The notes below the pieces were generated by a model. That model made no database searches. It was not told the origin of the DNA and saw nothing but the letters and a program-made list of their open reading frames with translations. Below, piece after piece: positions 44,851 through 54,666 of a stretch of DNA of 64,000 nt. Location: positions 124,001-188,000 of the forward strand of contig JANRLF010000002.1 in assembly GCA_033762815.1 (NCBI GenBank), given 5' to 3'. The position numbers and the translations under genes are program-made. Origin of the DNA: JANRLF01 sp033762815 (GTDB lineage: Bacteria > Bacteroidota > Bacteroidia > Chitinophagales > CAIOSU01). Positions within the stretch are counted from its first letter, which is position 1, and each line of letters starts with the position of its first letter.

Positions 44851-45674
44851 TAAGGGAATTTTGGAAATTTCTTGAAGTCGGGGTCGCGTTTTTCTACAAA
44901 AGCATTTCGGCCTTCTTGTGCCTCCTGGGTAAAGTAGTACAATAGGGTAGCATTACCCGCTAACTCTTGAATACCAGCCTGACCGTCCAATTCGGCATTC
45001 AAGCCTGCTTTGATCATACGCAAAGCTAAAGGACTACGCTTTTGCATGACTTTGCACCATCGGACAGTTTCGTTTTCCAATTCTTCGAAAGGCACTACTT
45101 TATTCACCAAGCCCATATCCAAGGCCTCTTGGGCACTGTACTGTTCGCAAAGGAACCATATTTCGCGTGCCTTTTTTTGCCCAACGATTCGAGCAAGGTA
45201 AGAAGACCCAAACCCTCCATCAAAACTGCCCACTTTTGGACCAGTTTGTCCGAAAATGGCATTTTCAGAGGCAATAGTTAAATCGCACACAACGTGCAGG
45301 ACATGGCCGCCCCCAATAGCATAACCATTTACCATAGCGATAACCGGTTTGGGCAGCGAGCGGATTAGTTTTTGTAAATCCAGCACATTTAAACGAGGTA
45401 CGCCATCTTTACCGATATAGCCCCCTATACCTTTGACATTTTGGTCGCCGCCGCTACAAAAAGCCTTATCGCCCGCACCCGTAAAAATGACCACATCTAT
45501 ATCTTGTCTTTCACGGCAGATATGCATGGCATCAATCATTTCGATATTGGTTTGTGGGGTAAAGGCATTCCGGTACCTGGGGCGGTTGATGGTAATTTTG
45601 GCAATGCCTTCGAAATATTCAAACAAAATTTCGCTGTACTCTTTTATGGTTTCCCATTTTCTGGTGTTGCTCAT
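44850..45674 (-). CDS. menB: 1,4-Dihydroxy-2-naphthoyl-CoA synthase
   Basis: A crotonase-fold enzyme that cyclises o-succinylbenzoyl-CoA. Visible are the start region ITINRPRYRNAFTP, the oxyanion and active-site segment GAGDKAFCSGGDQ, MVNGYAIGGGHVLHVVCDLTIAS, and QTGPKVGSFDGGFGSSYLAR, which is diagnostic for MenB. 274 residues. It starts three bases after the menD stop. Confidence 0.97.
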   Translation of the reverse strand: MSNTRKWETIKEYSEILFEYFEGIAKITINRPRYRNAFTPQTNIEMIDAMHICRERQDIDVVIFTGAGDKAFCSGGDQNVKGIGGYIGKDGVPRLNVLDLQKLIRSLPKPVIAMVNGYAIGGGHVLHVVCDLTIASENAIFGQTGPKVGSFDGGFGSSYLARIVGQKKAREIWFLCEQYSAQEALDMGLVNKVVPFEELENETVRWCKVMQKRSPLALRMIKAGLNAELDGQAGIQELAGNATLLYYFTQEAQEGRNAFVEKRDPDFKKFPKFP

Positions 45675-45677
45675 ACA

Positions 45678-47369
45678 TTATATGTTTAGGTATTTTCTCA
45701 TCATATTGGCACTCAAAGTATTCGGGGTGTTTATCTCAAGTATGGCCGCTTTGGGCTTTGGTGCAAAGAAATCGGGCAATATATTATCCAGTTCTTTATA
45801 ATTACTACAGTGATAATAAGGCAGTCCATATGTTTGCGCTATTCCCTTGGCTGTAAGGCCCTGACCGGTTTCAAAGAATTGCTCCAATTCTTCTAACTGC
45901 GATGGACCTTGGATAATCCTGAAAATGTTACCTCCGCCGTTATTCACCACTATTATTTTTAAGTGGGGTGGCAATTGCTTGTTCCAAAGGGCATTGCTGT
46001 CATAAAAGAAAGCCACATCGCCTGTAATAAGTGTAGTTAAAATCGCAGTTGCAAATGCTGCACCTGCAGCGGTACTAACTGTTCCATCAATGCCGCTGGT
46101 ACCGCGGTTGCAGTTTACCGTAATGTGTTTACTAGGGTCGGGTGGGAACAATGATGCATAGCGTACAGGCGTGCTGTTGCCCAACTGCAAATTGCTATTA
46201 GCTGGAAGGTGCTTCATCAAAACCTCAAAAACCTTTAAGTCACTATGTGGAGCAACAGCCAATTGTTGATTATGTTTATCGTAAGATGAAGCCCTTATTT
46301 TTAACCAATCATGCTGGTACTGTCCTTCGTTGTTCAATGGTAATCTGGCAGCAAGTGCTTCAAAGAAATGCACGGGCTGCATGGCAATCAACCTTGTTAA
46401 CTGTTTAAAGGTATCGACTGCGGCGCCACCGGGGTCAACATGCCAGTGTGCTTTTGGGGGATAGGTACGCAAATAGGTCTTCAACTTTTTGGAAACTAAA
46501 GCCCCACCAAATGTGATAAGCAATTCAGGCCGAAAGTTGGGTTTGTCATCTTTGGAAATGGCTTCTAGGGCAGGATCCAAGCAGTTGATAAAATGTTCCC
46601 CATGTAAGTTGGCGGTAATTTCAGCCATAATGATTGTGTCCGCCCTGTCAGAAAGTGTCCGTATTGCTTTTGTTAAGCGTTCATTGGGCATGGTGCCGCC
46701 CGCCACTATCATCTTTGATGCAAAGCCATTCCATTGCTCAAATACTTCGGCAAAAGCTTCATCGGTTAACTGGGGCTGTACAGGGCTGGCTTTGATTATT
46801 TTGGGCGCGGCTGGTCCATCGTAATCCATTAAGCCATACAAAGGCTCTTTTAGCGGCACATTTACATGCACGGGGCCCATATCAGGATAGCTGGCAATAT
46901 TAATAGCTTCCGATACCATGCGGTTGCTATACCACAGCGTATCGTTGTCTTGCACCTCGCTTGGTAGCTCAAAGCTTTTCTTAATATAGTTGCGATAGAT
47001 TTCGTATTGCCTCAGGGTTTGGCCATCTTGTTGGTCAATCAGTTCGTTTGGCCTATCGGCAGTAAAGACCACCAAGGGCACTTTTTGATAGTAAGCTTCT
47101 GCAATAGCAGGGGCAAAGTTGAGCACAGCCGAGCCACTGGTACACACTAGGCCAACAGGTTGCTGTAACTGCTGGGCCATGCCAAGTGCAAAAAAAGCGG
47201 CGCAACGCTCGTCAACAATGCTATAACAATCTATCTGTGGATGGCGGTTGAAGGCAATGACCAAAGGGGCGCAACGGGAGCCTGGGGATAACACGATTTT
47301 GGTAAGGCCTTTAGCTGCGCAAATAGCAGCAAGGTCTCTTATCCAATGCTTATCGGTATCTAAACCCAT
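45678..47369 (-). CDS. menD: SEPHCHC synthase (MenD)
   Basis: A ThDP-dependent enzyme joining 2-oxoglutarate and isochorismate. Clear features are VLSPGSRCAPLVIAF near the N-terminus, CTSGSAVLNFAPAIAEAYY, TADRPNEL, NRGTSGIDG and the ThDP motif GDVAFFYDSNALWN to NNGGGNIF. The start is ATG 47369 (563 residues); a TTG nine bases upstream lies inside the -7 box. It is first in the men operon; menE, menF and menH are not in the window. Confidence 0.95.
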   Translation of the reverse strand: MGLDTDKHWIRDLAAICAAKGLTKIVLSPGSRCAPLVIAFNRHPQIDCYSIVDERCAAFFALGMAQQLQQPVGLVCTSGSAVLNFAPAIAEAYYQKVPLVVFTADRPNELIDQQDGQTLRQYEIYRNYIKKSFELPSEVQDNDTLWYSNRMVSEAINIASYPDMGPVHVNVPLKEPLYGLMDYDGPAAPKIIKASPVQPQLTDEAFAEVFEQWNGFASKMIVAGGTMPNERLTKAIRTLSDRADTIIMAEITANLHGEHFINCLDPALEAISKDDKPNFRPELLITFGGALVSKKLKTYLRTYPPKAHWHVDPGGAAVDTFKQLTRLIAMQPVHFFEALAARLPLNNEGQYQHDWLKIRASSYDKHNQQLAVAPHSDLKVFEVLMKHLPANSNLQLGNSTPVRYASLFPPDPSKHITVNCNRGTSGIDGTVSTAAGAAFATAILTTLITGDVAFFYDSNALWNKQLPPHLKIIVVNNGGGNIFRIIQGPSQLEELEQFFETGQGLTAKGIAQTYGLPYYHCSNYKELDNILPDFFAPKPKAAILEINTPNTLSANMMRKYLNI

Positions 47370-47375
47370 TCGTTG

Positions 47376-47383
47376 CAAAGATA
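47376..47383 (-). promoter_or_regulatory. -7 box immediately upstream of menD
   Basis: TATCTTTG on the minus strand, six bases before the menD ATG; the operon mRNA would have almost no leader. Confidence 0.55.
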
Positions 47384-47453
47384 CGGCAAATGGGCTTTAC
47401 ACCATTATTTTACGGGCTTTTCCAAAAGAAATATATCAGAAAAAGAGCAGTGT

Positions 47454-49400
47454 CTAAGCGTCGATTTTTGCGTATTTGGCATGCTTCTCAATGAAGTCAC
47501 GGCGGGGTGGCACGTCATCCCCCATTAACATGGAGAAGATGCGGTCAGCTTCGGCGGCACTTTCTATGGTTACTTTGCGCAATGTACGGGTATTGGGATT
47601 CATGGTTGTTTCCCACAACTGTTCTGCATTCATCTCTCCTAAACCTTTATACCGCTGTACATGGACACTATCTTCCTTGGCACCTTTGGCTAACCGTTGG
47701 ATAGCTTGATCACGCTGAACGTCGTTCCAGCAATATTCTTGCTCTTTGCCTTTTTTGACCAAATAAAGTGGGGGAGTGGCGATATACACATGGCCTTTCT
47801 CCACCAAGGTTTTCATATAGCGGAAGAAGAAAGTAAGGATAAGGGTGGTTATGTGGCTACCGTCTACGTCGGCATCACACATGATGACAATTTTATGATA
47901 ACGCAGTTTCTCAATGTTCAAAGCCTTATCATCATCTACGGTACCTATCTGTACCCCCAAACCTTGAAAAATATTTTTGATTTCCTCATTCTCATAAATC
48001 TTGTGCTCCATGGCTTTTTCCACGTTCAAGATTTTGCCCCTTAACGGCATTATGGCTTGAAAAGCCCTGTCACGGCCTTGTTTGGCGGTACCACCTGCAG
48101 AGTCGCCCTCCACAAGGAACAATTCACTGCTTTCCGGATCTCTATTAGAACAATCCGCCAATTTACCTGGCAGGCCTGAACCCGAAAGGACGCTCTTGCG
48201 CTGCACCATTTCCCTAGCCTTGCGTGCCGCATGTCTAGCAGTGGCAGCTAGAATTACTTTGCTGATGATTTGCTTTGCCTCCCGAGGGTGCTCTTCCAAA
48301 AAGTTGGTGATTGCTTCACTTAATACCGTATCTACCACACCCACTACTTCAGAGTTGCCCAGTTTGGTTTTTGTTTGGCCTTCGAATTGAGGTTCGGGCA
48401 CTTTAACTGATACTACTGAAGTAAGCCCTTCGCGAAAATCATCGCCTGTAATATCAAACTTCATTTTGGCAAAATGGCCGTTCTTATCGCCATAGGCCTT
48501 AAATACACGGGTGATGGCCCTGCGGAAACCCGCCACGTGCGTACCGCCCTCTATGGTATTGATATTGTTTACGTAGGAATGGATATTCTCATTATACGTG
48601 GTGTTATACTGCAAGGCCACTTCCACCATCACATTGTCCCTGCCGCCTTCCACATAGATGGGCTCCTCAATCAACGATTCACGGGTCTCGTCCAAGAATT
48701 TTACAAACTCCCGAAGGCCACCTTCAGAATAAAACTCTTCGGTAAGAAAGCTGCCGTCCTCATTCTTCTCCCGCTCATCGGTAATGCGTAGGCGGATTCC
48801 CTTGTTCAAGAAGGCCAATTCGCGCAGCCGTGAAGAAAGGGTATCGTAACTATAAACGCCCACAGTGAAAATAGACAAATCAGGCTTGAAGCTTACCGAA
48901 GTGCCTGAACGGCCTGTGGTGCCAATTTCACGAACGGAGTACAGCGGTTTTCCACAGGAATACTCTTGTTCATAAATATGGCCATTGCGATGTACTTCTG
49001 CTCTCAAATGGGTAGAAAGTGCATTAACGCAAGAAACACCCACTCCGTGTAAGCCACCGGATACCTTATAGCTGTCTTTGTCAAATTTTCCCCCGGCATG
49101 CAGTACCGTCATCACAACTTCTAGCGCTGAGCGGCCTTCTTTTTGGTGCATATCCGTAGGTATGCCCCGCCCATCGTCATGTACGGTGATGGAATTGTCT
49201 TCATGGATAATGACGTGGATGTTTTTGGCATAACCTGCCAATGCCTCGTCAATAGAATTGTCAACTACTTCATATACTAGGTGGTGCAGGCCCTTGAAAC
49301 TGATGTCGCCGATATACATGGCGGGGCGTTTTCTTACCGCTTCGAGCCCTTCTAAAACCTGTATGCTCTCCGCATTGTAAGACTGTTTTTGTTCACTCAT
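47454..49400 (-). CDS. gyrB: DNA gyrase subunit B
   Basis: The ATPase subunit of gyrase. The GHKL motifs YEVVDNSIDEALAG, HDDGRGIP and GGLHGVGVSCVNALS, then the TOPRIM motifs EGDSAGG and CDADVDGSHI, and the C-terminal QRYKGLGEMNAEQLWETTM are all present. 648 residues is the short Gram-positive/Bacteroidota GyrB length. The EMNAEQLWETTM end argues for GyrB over ParE. A weak -7 box (TATCTTTA) is at 49446-49453. Confidence 0.96.
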   Translation of the reverse strand: MSEQKQSYNAESIQVLEGLEAVRKRPAMYIGDISFKGLHHLVYEVVDNSIDEALAGYAKNIHVIIHEDNSITVHDDGRGIPTDMHQKEGRSALEVVMTVLHAGGKFDKDSYKVSGGLHGVGVSCVNALSTHLRAEVHRNGHIYEQEYSCGKPLYSVREIGTTGRSGTSVSFKPDLSIFTVGVYSYDTLSSRLRELAFLNKGIRLRITDEREKNEDGSFLTEEFYSEGGLREFVKFLDETRESLIEEPIYVEGGRDNVMVEVALQYNTTYNENIHSYVNNINTIEGGTHVAGFRRAITRVFKAYGDKNGHFAKMKFDITGDDFREGLTSVVSVKVPEPQFEGQTKTKLGNSEVVGVVDTVLSEAITNFLEEHPREAKQIISKVILAATARHAARKAREMVQRKSVLSGSGLPGKLADCSNRDPESSELFLVEGDSAGGTAKQGRDRAFQAIMPLRGKILNVEKAMEHKIYENEEIKNIFQGLGVQIGTVDDDKALNIEKLRYHKIVIMCDADVDGSHITTLILTFFFRYMKTLVEKGHVYIATPPLYLVKKGKEQEYCWNDVQRDQAIQRLAKGAKEDSVHVQRYKGLGEMNAEQLWETTMNPNTRTLRKVTIESAAEADRIFSMLMGDDVPPRRDFIEKHAKYAKIDA

Positions 49401-49445
49401 AGACTGGTTGTTCCGTGTTCGGGTTTCCTCAAAAAATCAGATGTG

Positions 49446-49453
49446 TAAAGATA
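49446..49453 (-). promoter_or_regulatory. Possible -7 box upstream of gyrB
   Basis: TATCTTTA, one mismatch from TAnnTTTG, about 45 bases before the gyrB ATG. Weak. Confidence 0.3.
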
Positions 49454-49632
49454 CGGAATTGCGCCCTCATAAACGAATTTCAATCACTTCTGTTACTAAG
49501 CATTATCCACACAAATAGCTATTTTTTCCACCTATTTTAGCGATTGCTGTTTACCGTTTTGGTACATACCTTGCAACGCTCCAAAATTAGATATGGCAAG
49601 TTGGCTTACCTTTACATGAATAACTGCTGCAA

Positions 49633-50520
49633 GTGAAACACGTCCATGTCCTTTCTTATTTACGTTCCAGTGGTAAATCATTGCGTGAGGTGGTCTTTAT
49701 TGTTCTGGGAATTAGCTGTGCCGCATTGGGCTTGGAGGGTTTTATTATCCCTAACGGATTGATTGACGGTGGAGCCATGGGTATTTCCTTGTTAACTGCT
49801 ACTGTAGGCAACATACCCTTGAGTGTACTGGTGTTTTTGGTCAACTTCCCTTTTATTGTTTTAGGTTATCGTAATCTGGGGCTAAATTTTGCAATCAAAA
49901 CCTTGGCGGCCATTACCGGTCTTGCTCTGGTGCTTTATTTCGTTAAAATGGAACCGGTGACCAATGATAGCCTGCTTACGCCCATATTTGGAGGGGCTTT
50001 TTTGGGTGCCGGTATCGGCTTTGCCATCAGGGGCGGGGCAGTAATTGATGGTACGGAGATATTGGCATTGAGCCTCAGCAAAAGGCTTAGCGGGACAGTA
50101 GGCGATTTTATCTTGGCCATCAATATCATTATTTTCAGTGCCGCTGCCATCCTGATTAATATCGAAACGGCCATGTACTCGGTGGTGACCTATTTCTCTG
50201 CCTCCCGTTTGGTAGATTTTATTACCACAGGTATAGAGGAGTATACCAATGTCACTATCGTTTCCGCTAAAAGCGAGCAGATACGCATGGCCCTTACCGA
50301 GCAGTTCGGTAGGGGAGTAACTATCTTTAGTGGCAAACGTGGCTACGGGAAACGGGGGCATGTGGAAAGGGAAATCGATATTATTGTATGTATCGTTACA
50401 AGGCTGGAGATATCGAGCATCAAAACTATCATTCAAGAGATTGACCCTGATGCCTTTGTCTATTTTTACTCAGTGAACGAAACCATGGGCGGCATGGTAA
50501 AGCAAAGGCCGCTGCACTAA
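49633..50520 (+). CDS. YitT family membrane protein with DUF2179 domain
   Basis: An inner membrane protein of 295 residues: about five hydrophobic helices (residues about 20-200, with GFIIPNGLIDGGAMGIS and GAFLGAGIGFAIRGGAVIDGTEIL) and a cytosolic DUF2179 domain (TIFSGKRGYGKRGHVERE through YFYSVNETMGG). The function is unknown. The start is GTG 49633; no in-frame ATG precedes the conserved region. The preceding TACCTTTA at 49607-49614 could be a weak -7 box. It is divergent from gyrB and convergent with pdxJ. Confidence 0.9.
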   Translation: MKHVHVLSYLRSSGKSLREVVFIVLGISCAALGLEGFIIPNGLIDGGAMGISLLTATVGNIPLSVLVFLVNFPFIVLGYRNLGLNFAIKTLAAITGLALVLYFVKMEPVTNDSLLTPIFGGAFLGAGIGFAIRGGAVIDGTEILALSLSKRLSGTVGDFILAINIIIFSAAAILINIETAMYSVVTYFSASRLVDFITTGIEEYTNVTIVSAKSEQIRMALTEQFGRGVTIFSGKRGYGKRGHVEREIDIIVCIVTRLEISSIKTIIQEIDPDAFVYFYSVNETMGGMVKQRPLH

Positions 50521-50526
50521 CTTATC

Positions 50527-51240
50527 CTAGGCTAGGCAACGCTGGTACATTCTTATGGTATTTTCCAGCCCATAGTATAAGGCATCTGATATCAGCGCAT
50601 GGCCTATGGACACTTCTGCCAGATGAGGGATATGCTGCTTGAAATATGGCAGATTGTCAAGGTTCAGATCGTGTCCCGCATTGATGCCAAGGCCCAGCGA
50701 ATGGGCAAAAATGGCATTGTCAATATACTTTTCTATGGCTTTTTGTGGGCTGAGCCCATAATTGTGCGCATAAGGCCCGGTGTAGAATTCAATGCGGTCA
50801 GTGCCCGTTTTGGCAGCACCTTCCACCAGTTGTTCAATAGGGTCAATGAAAATAGAGACCCTGATGCCGTAGCTTTTCAATTCAGTGATGATATCCTTTA
50901 AGTACTGTTCGTGTTTGATGGTGTCCCAGCCTGCATCGGAGGTGATGGCATTGTCGGCATCGGGTACCAGCGTGCACTGGTGGGGCCTCACCTCTTTTAC
51001 CATCTGCATAAACCGTGGGTTGGGCTTGCCCTCAATATTCAACTCCGTAGCCACTATCGCCTTCAGGTCATAGGCATCCTGGTAGCGGGCGTGGCGCTCG
51101 TCGGGGCGGGGGTGTATGGTAATGCCATCGGCACCGAAACGCTCGCAGTCGGCAGCTACCTTCAGCAAATCAGGATAGTTGCCGCCCCTGCTGTTGCGTA
51201 TTAGGGCCACTTTGTTGATATTCACGGATAACTTGGTCAT
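50527..51240 (-). CDS. pdxJ: Pyridoxine 5'-phosphate synthase
   Basis: It condenses 3-amino-2-oxopropyl phosphate with deoxyxylulose phosphate in vitamin B6 synthesis. The sequence LSVNINKVALIRNSRGG, GADGITIHPRPDERH, TLVPDADNAITSDAGWD, RVSIFIDP and GINAGHDLNLDNLP are hallmark PdxJ blocks. The start is ATG 51240 (237 residues); a TTG seven codons upstream adds a non-conserved extension. Its stop is 6 bases from that of the convergent YitT gene. Confidence 0.96.
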   Translation of the reverse strand: MTKLSVNINKVALIRNSRGGNYPDLLKVAADCERFGADGITIHPRPDERHARYQDAYDLKAIVATELNIEGKPNPRFMQMVKEVRPHQCTLVPDADNAITSDAGWDTIKHEQYLKDIITELKSYGIRVSIFIDPIEQLVEGAAKTGTDRIEFYTGPYAHNYGLSPQKAIEKYIDNAIFAHSLGLGINAGHDLNLDNLPYFKQHIPHLAEVSIGHALISDALYYGLENTIRMYQRCLA

Positions 51241-51327
51241 TGGGTTGGTATTGGGTAGCAAGACAAAGTATAGTGGAATTATGACTTAAAAGTACGACTA
51301 TCAAGTGACTTTTGCAGTCACTTCCAG

Positions 51328-54300
51328 TTATTCATTCAACCTCAACTGTCCTTGCACAGTAATTAAGCCAGAAGGGTGGGTAAAGGTACTCTTAGCTTTG
51401 CATATACTGATACTTGGTATATATAACTCCCCCGAAACAATGGTAAGGGAATCTTGGACCTTCAAATTATCTAATAAGGTTAACCTGCTGGCTGCGCTTT
51501 TGCTTATCTGCATCTTCCAGAATTCCTTTGCCGAATTGCTTACAGAAGTGCCCTGTCCACTCAGTAAAAATTGGCTGCCTAGACCATTAAATACAACTGT
51601 GCTGTTAGATGGAACAAAAGTGCCCAGGTTGGCCCAATCGCCTTTTACGCTGAAGTCGTTGGTGCCTGTAATGGTCACTTGGGCGTTGCTGCCAATGCTC
51701 ATGCTACGGATAGTGTAGTTGCTCTGGTCTATGGTGGCCTGTCCTGTGGTAACACACTGTACTGCCTGAGCAGGGCTTACCACATATACATCATTGATGC
51801 TATCAGGCAAAGTGGTGGTGAGAGCGTAATCGCTCCCATTGAACCAATACCAGTTGTCTTTTGCACTCCATAGGCTGCTTATGTTGCCTGTCCACAGATA
51901 ATCACCTGCACCGATGGCCACTCCGTTCACCGTTATACCTTTATCAGGCTGCAATACGTTCGTGTTAGCTGTGGCCGCAGCAGTGGAGCTGGTGCAACCA
52001 GTGTTGCCCACCCTTCTCACCCAGTAGCTTTCAGCCCCTGCTACCGTAACCGTAATGCTCTGCCCTGTGGAGGGCAAGATATTGCTGCCAACGCTGCCCG
52101 TGCCCCATTCATAGTAACTGCCAGAACCATTGCTGCCGCCAGTTGCAGTAAGTACCAAGCTTCTACCTAAGCATAAGCCAAAGCTCTGATTCGGGTTGAT
52201 GGCTATCTGCTGGGCGGCCCATCTTTCCGCTATGCTTGCAGTGGCAGTGCGAGAAGGCGTACTGCCTGTGGCAGCCTGATAGAAATAGGCCATCATGTTC
52301 GACGGCTCCCCGCCAGCATTATTAGGATTGTCGTAAATCTCTGTGGTACCGCTTGCTGGCTGGTAAGTGGCATTCTTCTTATTGGTGTAGAAGGCAAGTA
52401 CCAAGCTATTCGCAGGAATGTTGTTTACGGAAGGGGCTGTAACGCTTGTCCCTGAAGTGCTGCTAGCCTGCGCATTCACCCCTGCAATAGGACTGACTGG
52501 GTCGAAATCGGTTATGCGCACAAGCGCTATGGACCATTTGGGTGTATTGTTTACCGTGAAATTGAAGGTGGAAGCGGCAACATCGGCGGCGGTGGCGATT
52601 TTATAGTACGATGCCATCCCAACATCGGTGCTTTGGTTAGTTCGGTTGATCAGAGTCCAGCCCGAGGGAGGAGTGATGTTTACTGCTGATCCCTTTTCTA
52701 AAGTAAGACCCGCCAATATCATATCTCCCGTTTGCAGGCCATTGGGCTTGTTCACGCTGATGCTGTTTCCTGAGCCTGTGCTAACAGCAAAGCTTGATAT
52801 GCTAGGAGTACTGCTGATGATCGTGCCATTACCGCTGATGGCGGTGGGAGCTGTGGGGGCTGTGCTCACTGTGATCAAAGCACTGTCGGAAATAGCCGAA
52901 CAGCCACCTGGATTGATTACGGCCCGAACCAGATAATTGTCCCATCCATTGCTGGAAAGGCCAGTGATGTTAAGATCCGAGGTGTTTGCACCCGTTGCGC
53001 CCGCAGCAGAACCTATCGCGGTCCAACTTCCCGGGGTGCCCGCAGGGCGACGCTGCCATTCATAAGTGAGCCCGCTGCCGCTGGCGGCAACTGAAAAACT
53101 GCCCGATGCATTGCCGCAGGCATTGAGACTGACAGGCTGGGCGGTTATCGTCGGAGCTGAGACCGGATTGATGACAACGTTCGCAGATGATGCGGAAGGG
53201 CAACTGCTGCTGGTGGTGACAGTGGTAGGGAAGGTAGCCGAGGCAATGCCCGGACCGTAAACAGTCACATCTACCCGGTTGCAATTCTGGTTGACAATGG
53301 TAGCCGTTGCACAATCCGAGTTCGGGTTCCACGGCCGGGTCTGAGTAGTCAATGTGCCACGGTACACGGTGGTACCTGCCGGTGCGCCTACCGTAGGGGC
53401 TGGTGTCAATATAGTATAGTTGCCATTGTTCTGGCTATTGCAAAAGATTTGTGGCTGGAAACCGATGTCGCCGTTCCAGCAGGTGTTCTCCCCTGTTACG
53501 GTTATGGTATAGTTGAACTCTACGTTGTAATTGTAACCAAACGTGCAAGGATCGTCCAATACCACTATGCTCAACGGTTCTATCACAATGGTGGCCGTAT
53601 AGCCACAACCGCTCACTATAGCTTGGTAACCATAATTATAGTCGCTAACCGTAAAATTATAGGTGTTAGGAGCAAGGCCAGAAATGGTGGTAGAGCTGCC
53701 AGAACCGGTATAAGTATTTCCACCGGGCGACTGTGTGATCAGCCAGTTACCGGTGGTCGGCAGGCCGGTAAGAGCGACGCTTCCCGTGCTGGTAGAGCAG
53801 GTGGGCTGGGATATAGCTCCAATGCCTGGTGCCGCTAGGGTTTTTGTAAACAACACATTATCAAACAAAGCAGACTGCCCTGAGGCGGTGCCACCCTGCC
53901 AGTATGCGCCCATAGTGACGATGTTGCTGCTAGTGTAATTGTTATCGATAGCCGTGCCTTGCAGCGTAAGCGAGCCTGTTGCAGGATTGGTGAAGGCACT
54001 GCTGCCGTCATTCCGCAAGTACAACTGCCAGGTATCCGTGGTCGGGGTGTACACTACTCTCACGCTTAAGTATTGTGTACCAAAGTCCGTAAGGCCGGAG
54101 GTGTTAGAGCTAATGATGTTCGATAAGCTGCCTCTGAGACCGTTATTGAACCGTACAAGCCTCAACGGGTCCGTCGTTCCAGACTGCCCCAATACCACTG
54201 CATAACCACTTCCCGATGTGGCCACATTGGCATCCGTAGCCGCCAGAACAAATGCGACGCCGAAGGTATTGTTGCCGAAGCCGCCCGGGTCGTTCTGGCT

Positions 54301-54666
54301 TTGGCGCATGTTGAAACTCCAAGTCAAAGGGCCTGAATTGTTGCTAAGGCTCAATTGGTAGCACGAAAAACTTGATACTGGCAAGGCAGCATACACCCAG
54401 CCATTGGCATTGTTGGTACTGCCCACATCATTGGTCAGCTGGAGGGTATTGCTGTTGCGCCGCGCTCCCCAGTCATTGCCCGACCGGCTAACCGACCAAA
54501 GCGAAGTGCCTATGCCGCCCGATGTAGTATAGGTGCTGTTATTGCCTGAGGAGAAGTCATCAGAGAATAAGGTCGTTTGTGCAGAGACTAAGGGAGATAA
54601 AAAAACTATCAGAGATACTATAGAAATGCCCTTTCTTATAGTGGTAAAGATATACTCGTAATTCAC
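51328..54666 (-). CDS. Large secreted multidomain protein without a visible T9SS sorting domain
   Basis: A 1112-residue exported protein starting at GTG 54666, with a signal peptide (ISIVSLIVFLSPLVSAQ, about residues 14-30). Next come a lectin-like (LamG/ConA-type) region about 33-275 (DDFSSGN to FDNVLF), one SprB-like repeat about 280-345, a Cys-containing beta domain about 365-490, an Ig-like domain about 505-605 (ITAQPVSLNACGNASGSF), a GDMILAGLTL domain about 610-825 and a C-terminal beta-strand region. It ends SGLITVQGQLRLNE, with no type A or type B sorting domain. By eye it is richer in G and C than the giant gene. It may be a truncated T9SS cargo or use another route. The function is unknown. 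Confidence 0.8.
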   Translation of the reverse strand: MNYEYIFTTIRKGISIVSLIVFLSPLVSAQTTLFSDDFSSGNNSTYTTSGGIGTSLWSVSRSGNDWGARRNSNTLQLTNDVGSTNNANGWVYAALPVSSFSCYQLSLSNNSGPLTWSFNMRQSQNDPGGFGNNTFGVAFVLAATDANVATSGSGYAVVLGQSGTTDPLRLVRFNNGLRGSLSNIISSNTSGLTDFGTQYLSVRVVYTPTTDTWQLYLRNDGSSAFTNPATGSLTLQGTAIDNNYTSSNIVTMGAYWQGGTASGQSALFDNVLFTKTLAAPGIGAISQPTCSTSTGSVALTGLPTTGNWLITQSPGGNTYTGSGSSTTISGLAPNTYNFTVSDYNYGYQAIVSGCGYTATIVIEPLSIVVLDDPCTFGYNYNVEFNYTITVTGENTCWNGDIGFQPQIFCNSQNNGNYTILTPAPTVGAPAGTTVYRGTLTTQTRPWNPNSDCATATIVNQNCNRVDVTVYGPGIASATFPTTVTTSSSCPSASSANVVINPVSAPTITAQPVSLNACGNASGSFSVAASGSGLTYEWQRRPAGTPGSWTAIGSAAGATGANTSDLNITGLSSNGWDNYLVRAVINPGGCSAISDSALITVSTAPTAPTAISGNGTIISSTPSISSFAVSTGSGNSISVNKPNGLQTGDMILAGLTLEKGSAVNITPPSGWTLINRTNQSTDVGMASYYKIATAADVAASTFNFTVNNTPKWSIALVRITDFDPVSPIAGVNAQASSTSGTSVTAPSVNNIPANSLVLAFYTNKKNATYQPASGTTEIYDNPNNAGGEPSNMMAYFYQAATGSTPSRTATASIAERWAAQQIAINPNQSFGLCLGRSLVLTATGGSNGSGSYYEWGTGSVGSNILPSTGQSITVTVAGAESYWVRRVGNTGCTSSTAAATANTNVLQPDKGITVNGVAIGAGDYLWTGNISSLWSAKDNWYWFNGSDYALTTTLPDSINDVYVVSPAQAVQCVTTGQATIDQSNYTIRSMSIGSNAQVTITGTNDFSVKGDWANLGTFVPSNSTVVFNGLGSQFLLSGQGTSVSNSAKEFWKMQISKSAASRLTLLDNLKVQDSLTIVSGELYIPSISICKAKSTFTHPSGLITVQGQLRLNE

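Noticed and set aside
49882..50436. A 184-codon open frame antisense to the YitT gene
   Set aside because: It is fully inside the YitT gene, has no recognisable domain and is a codon-usage shadow.
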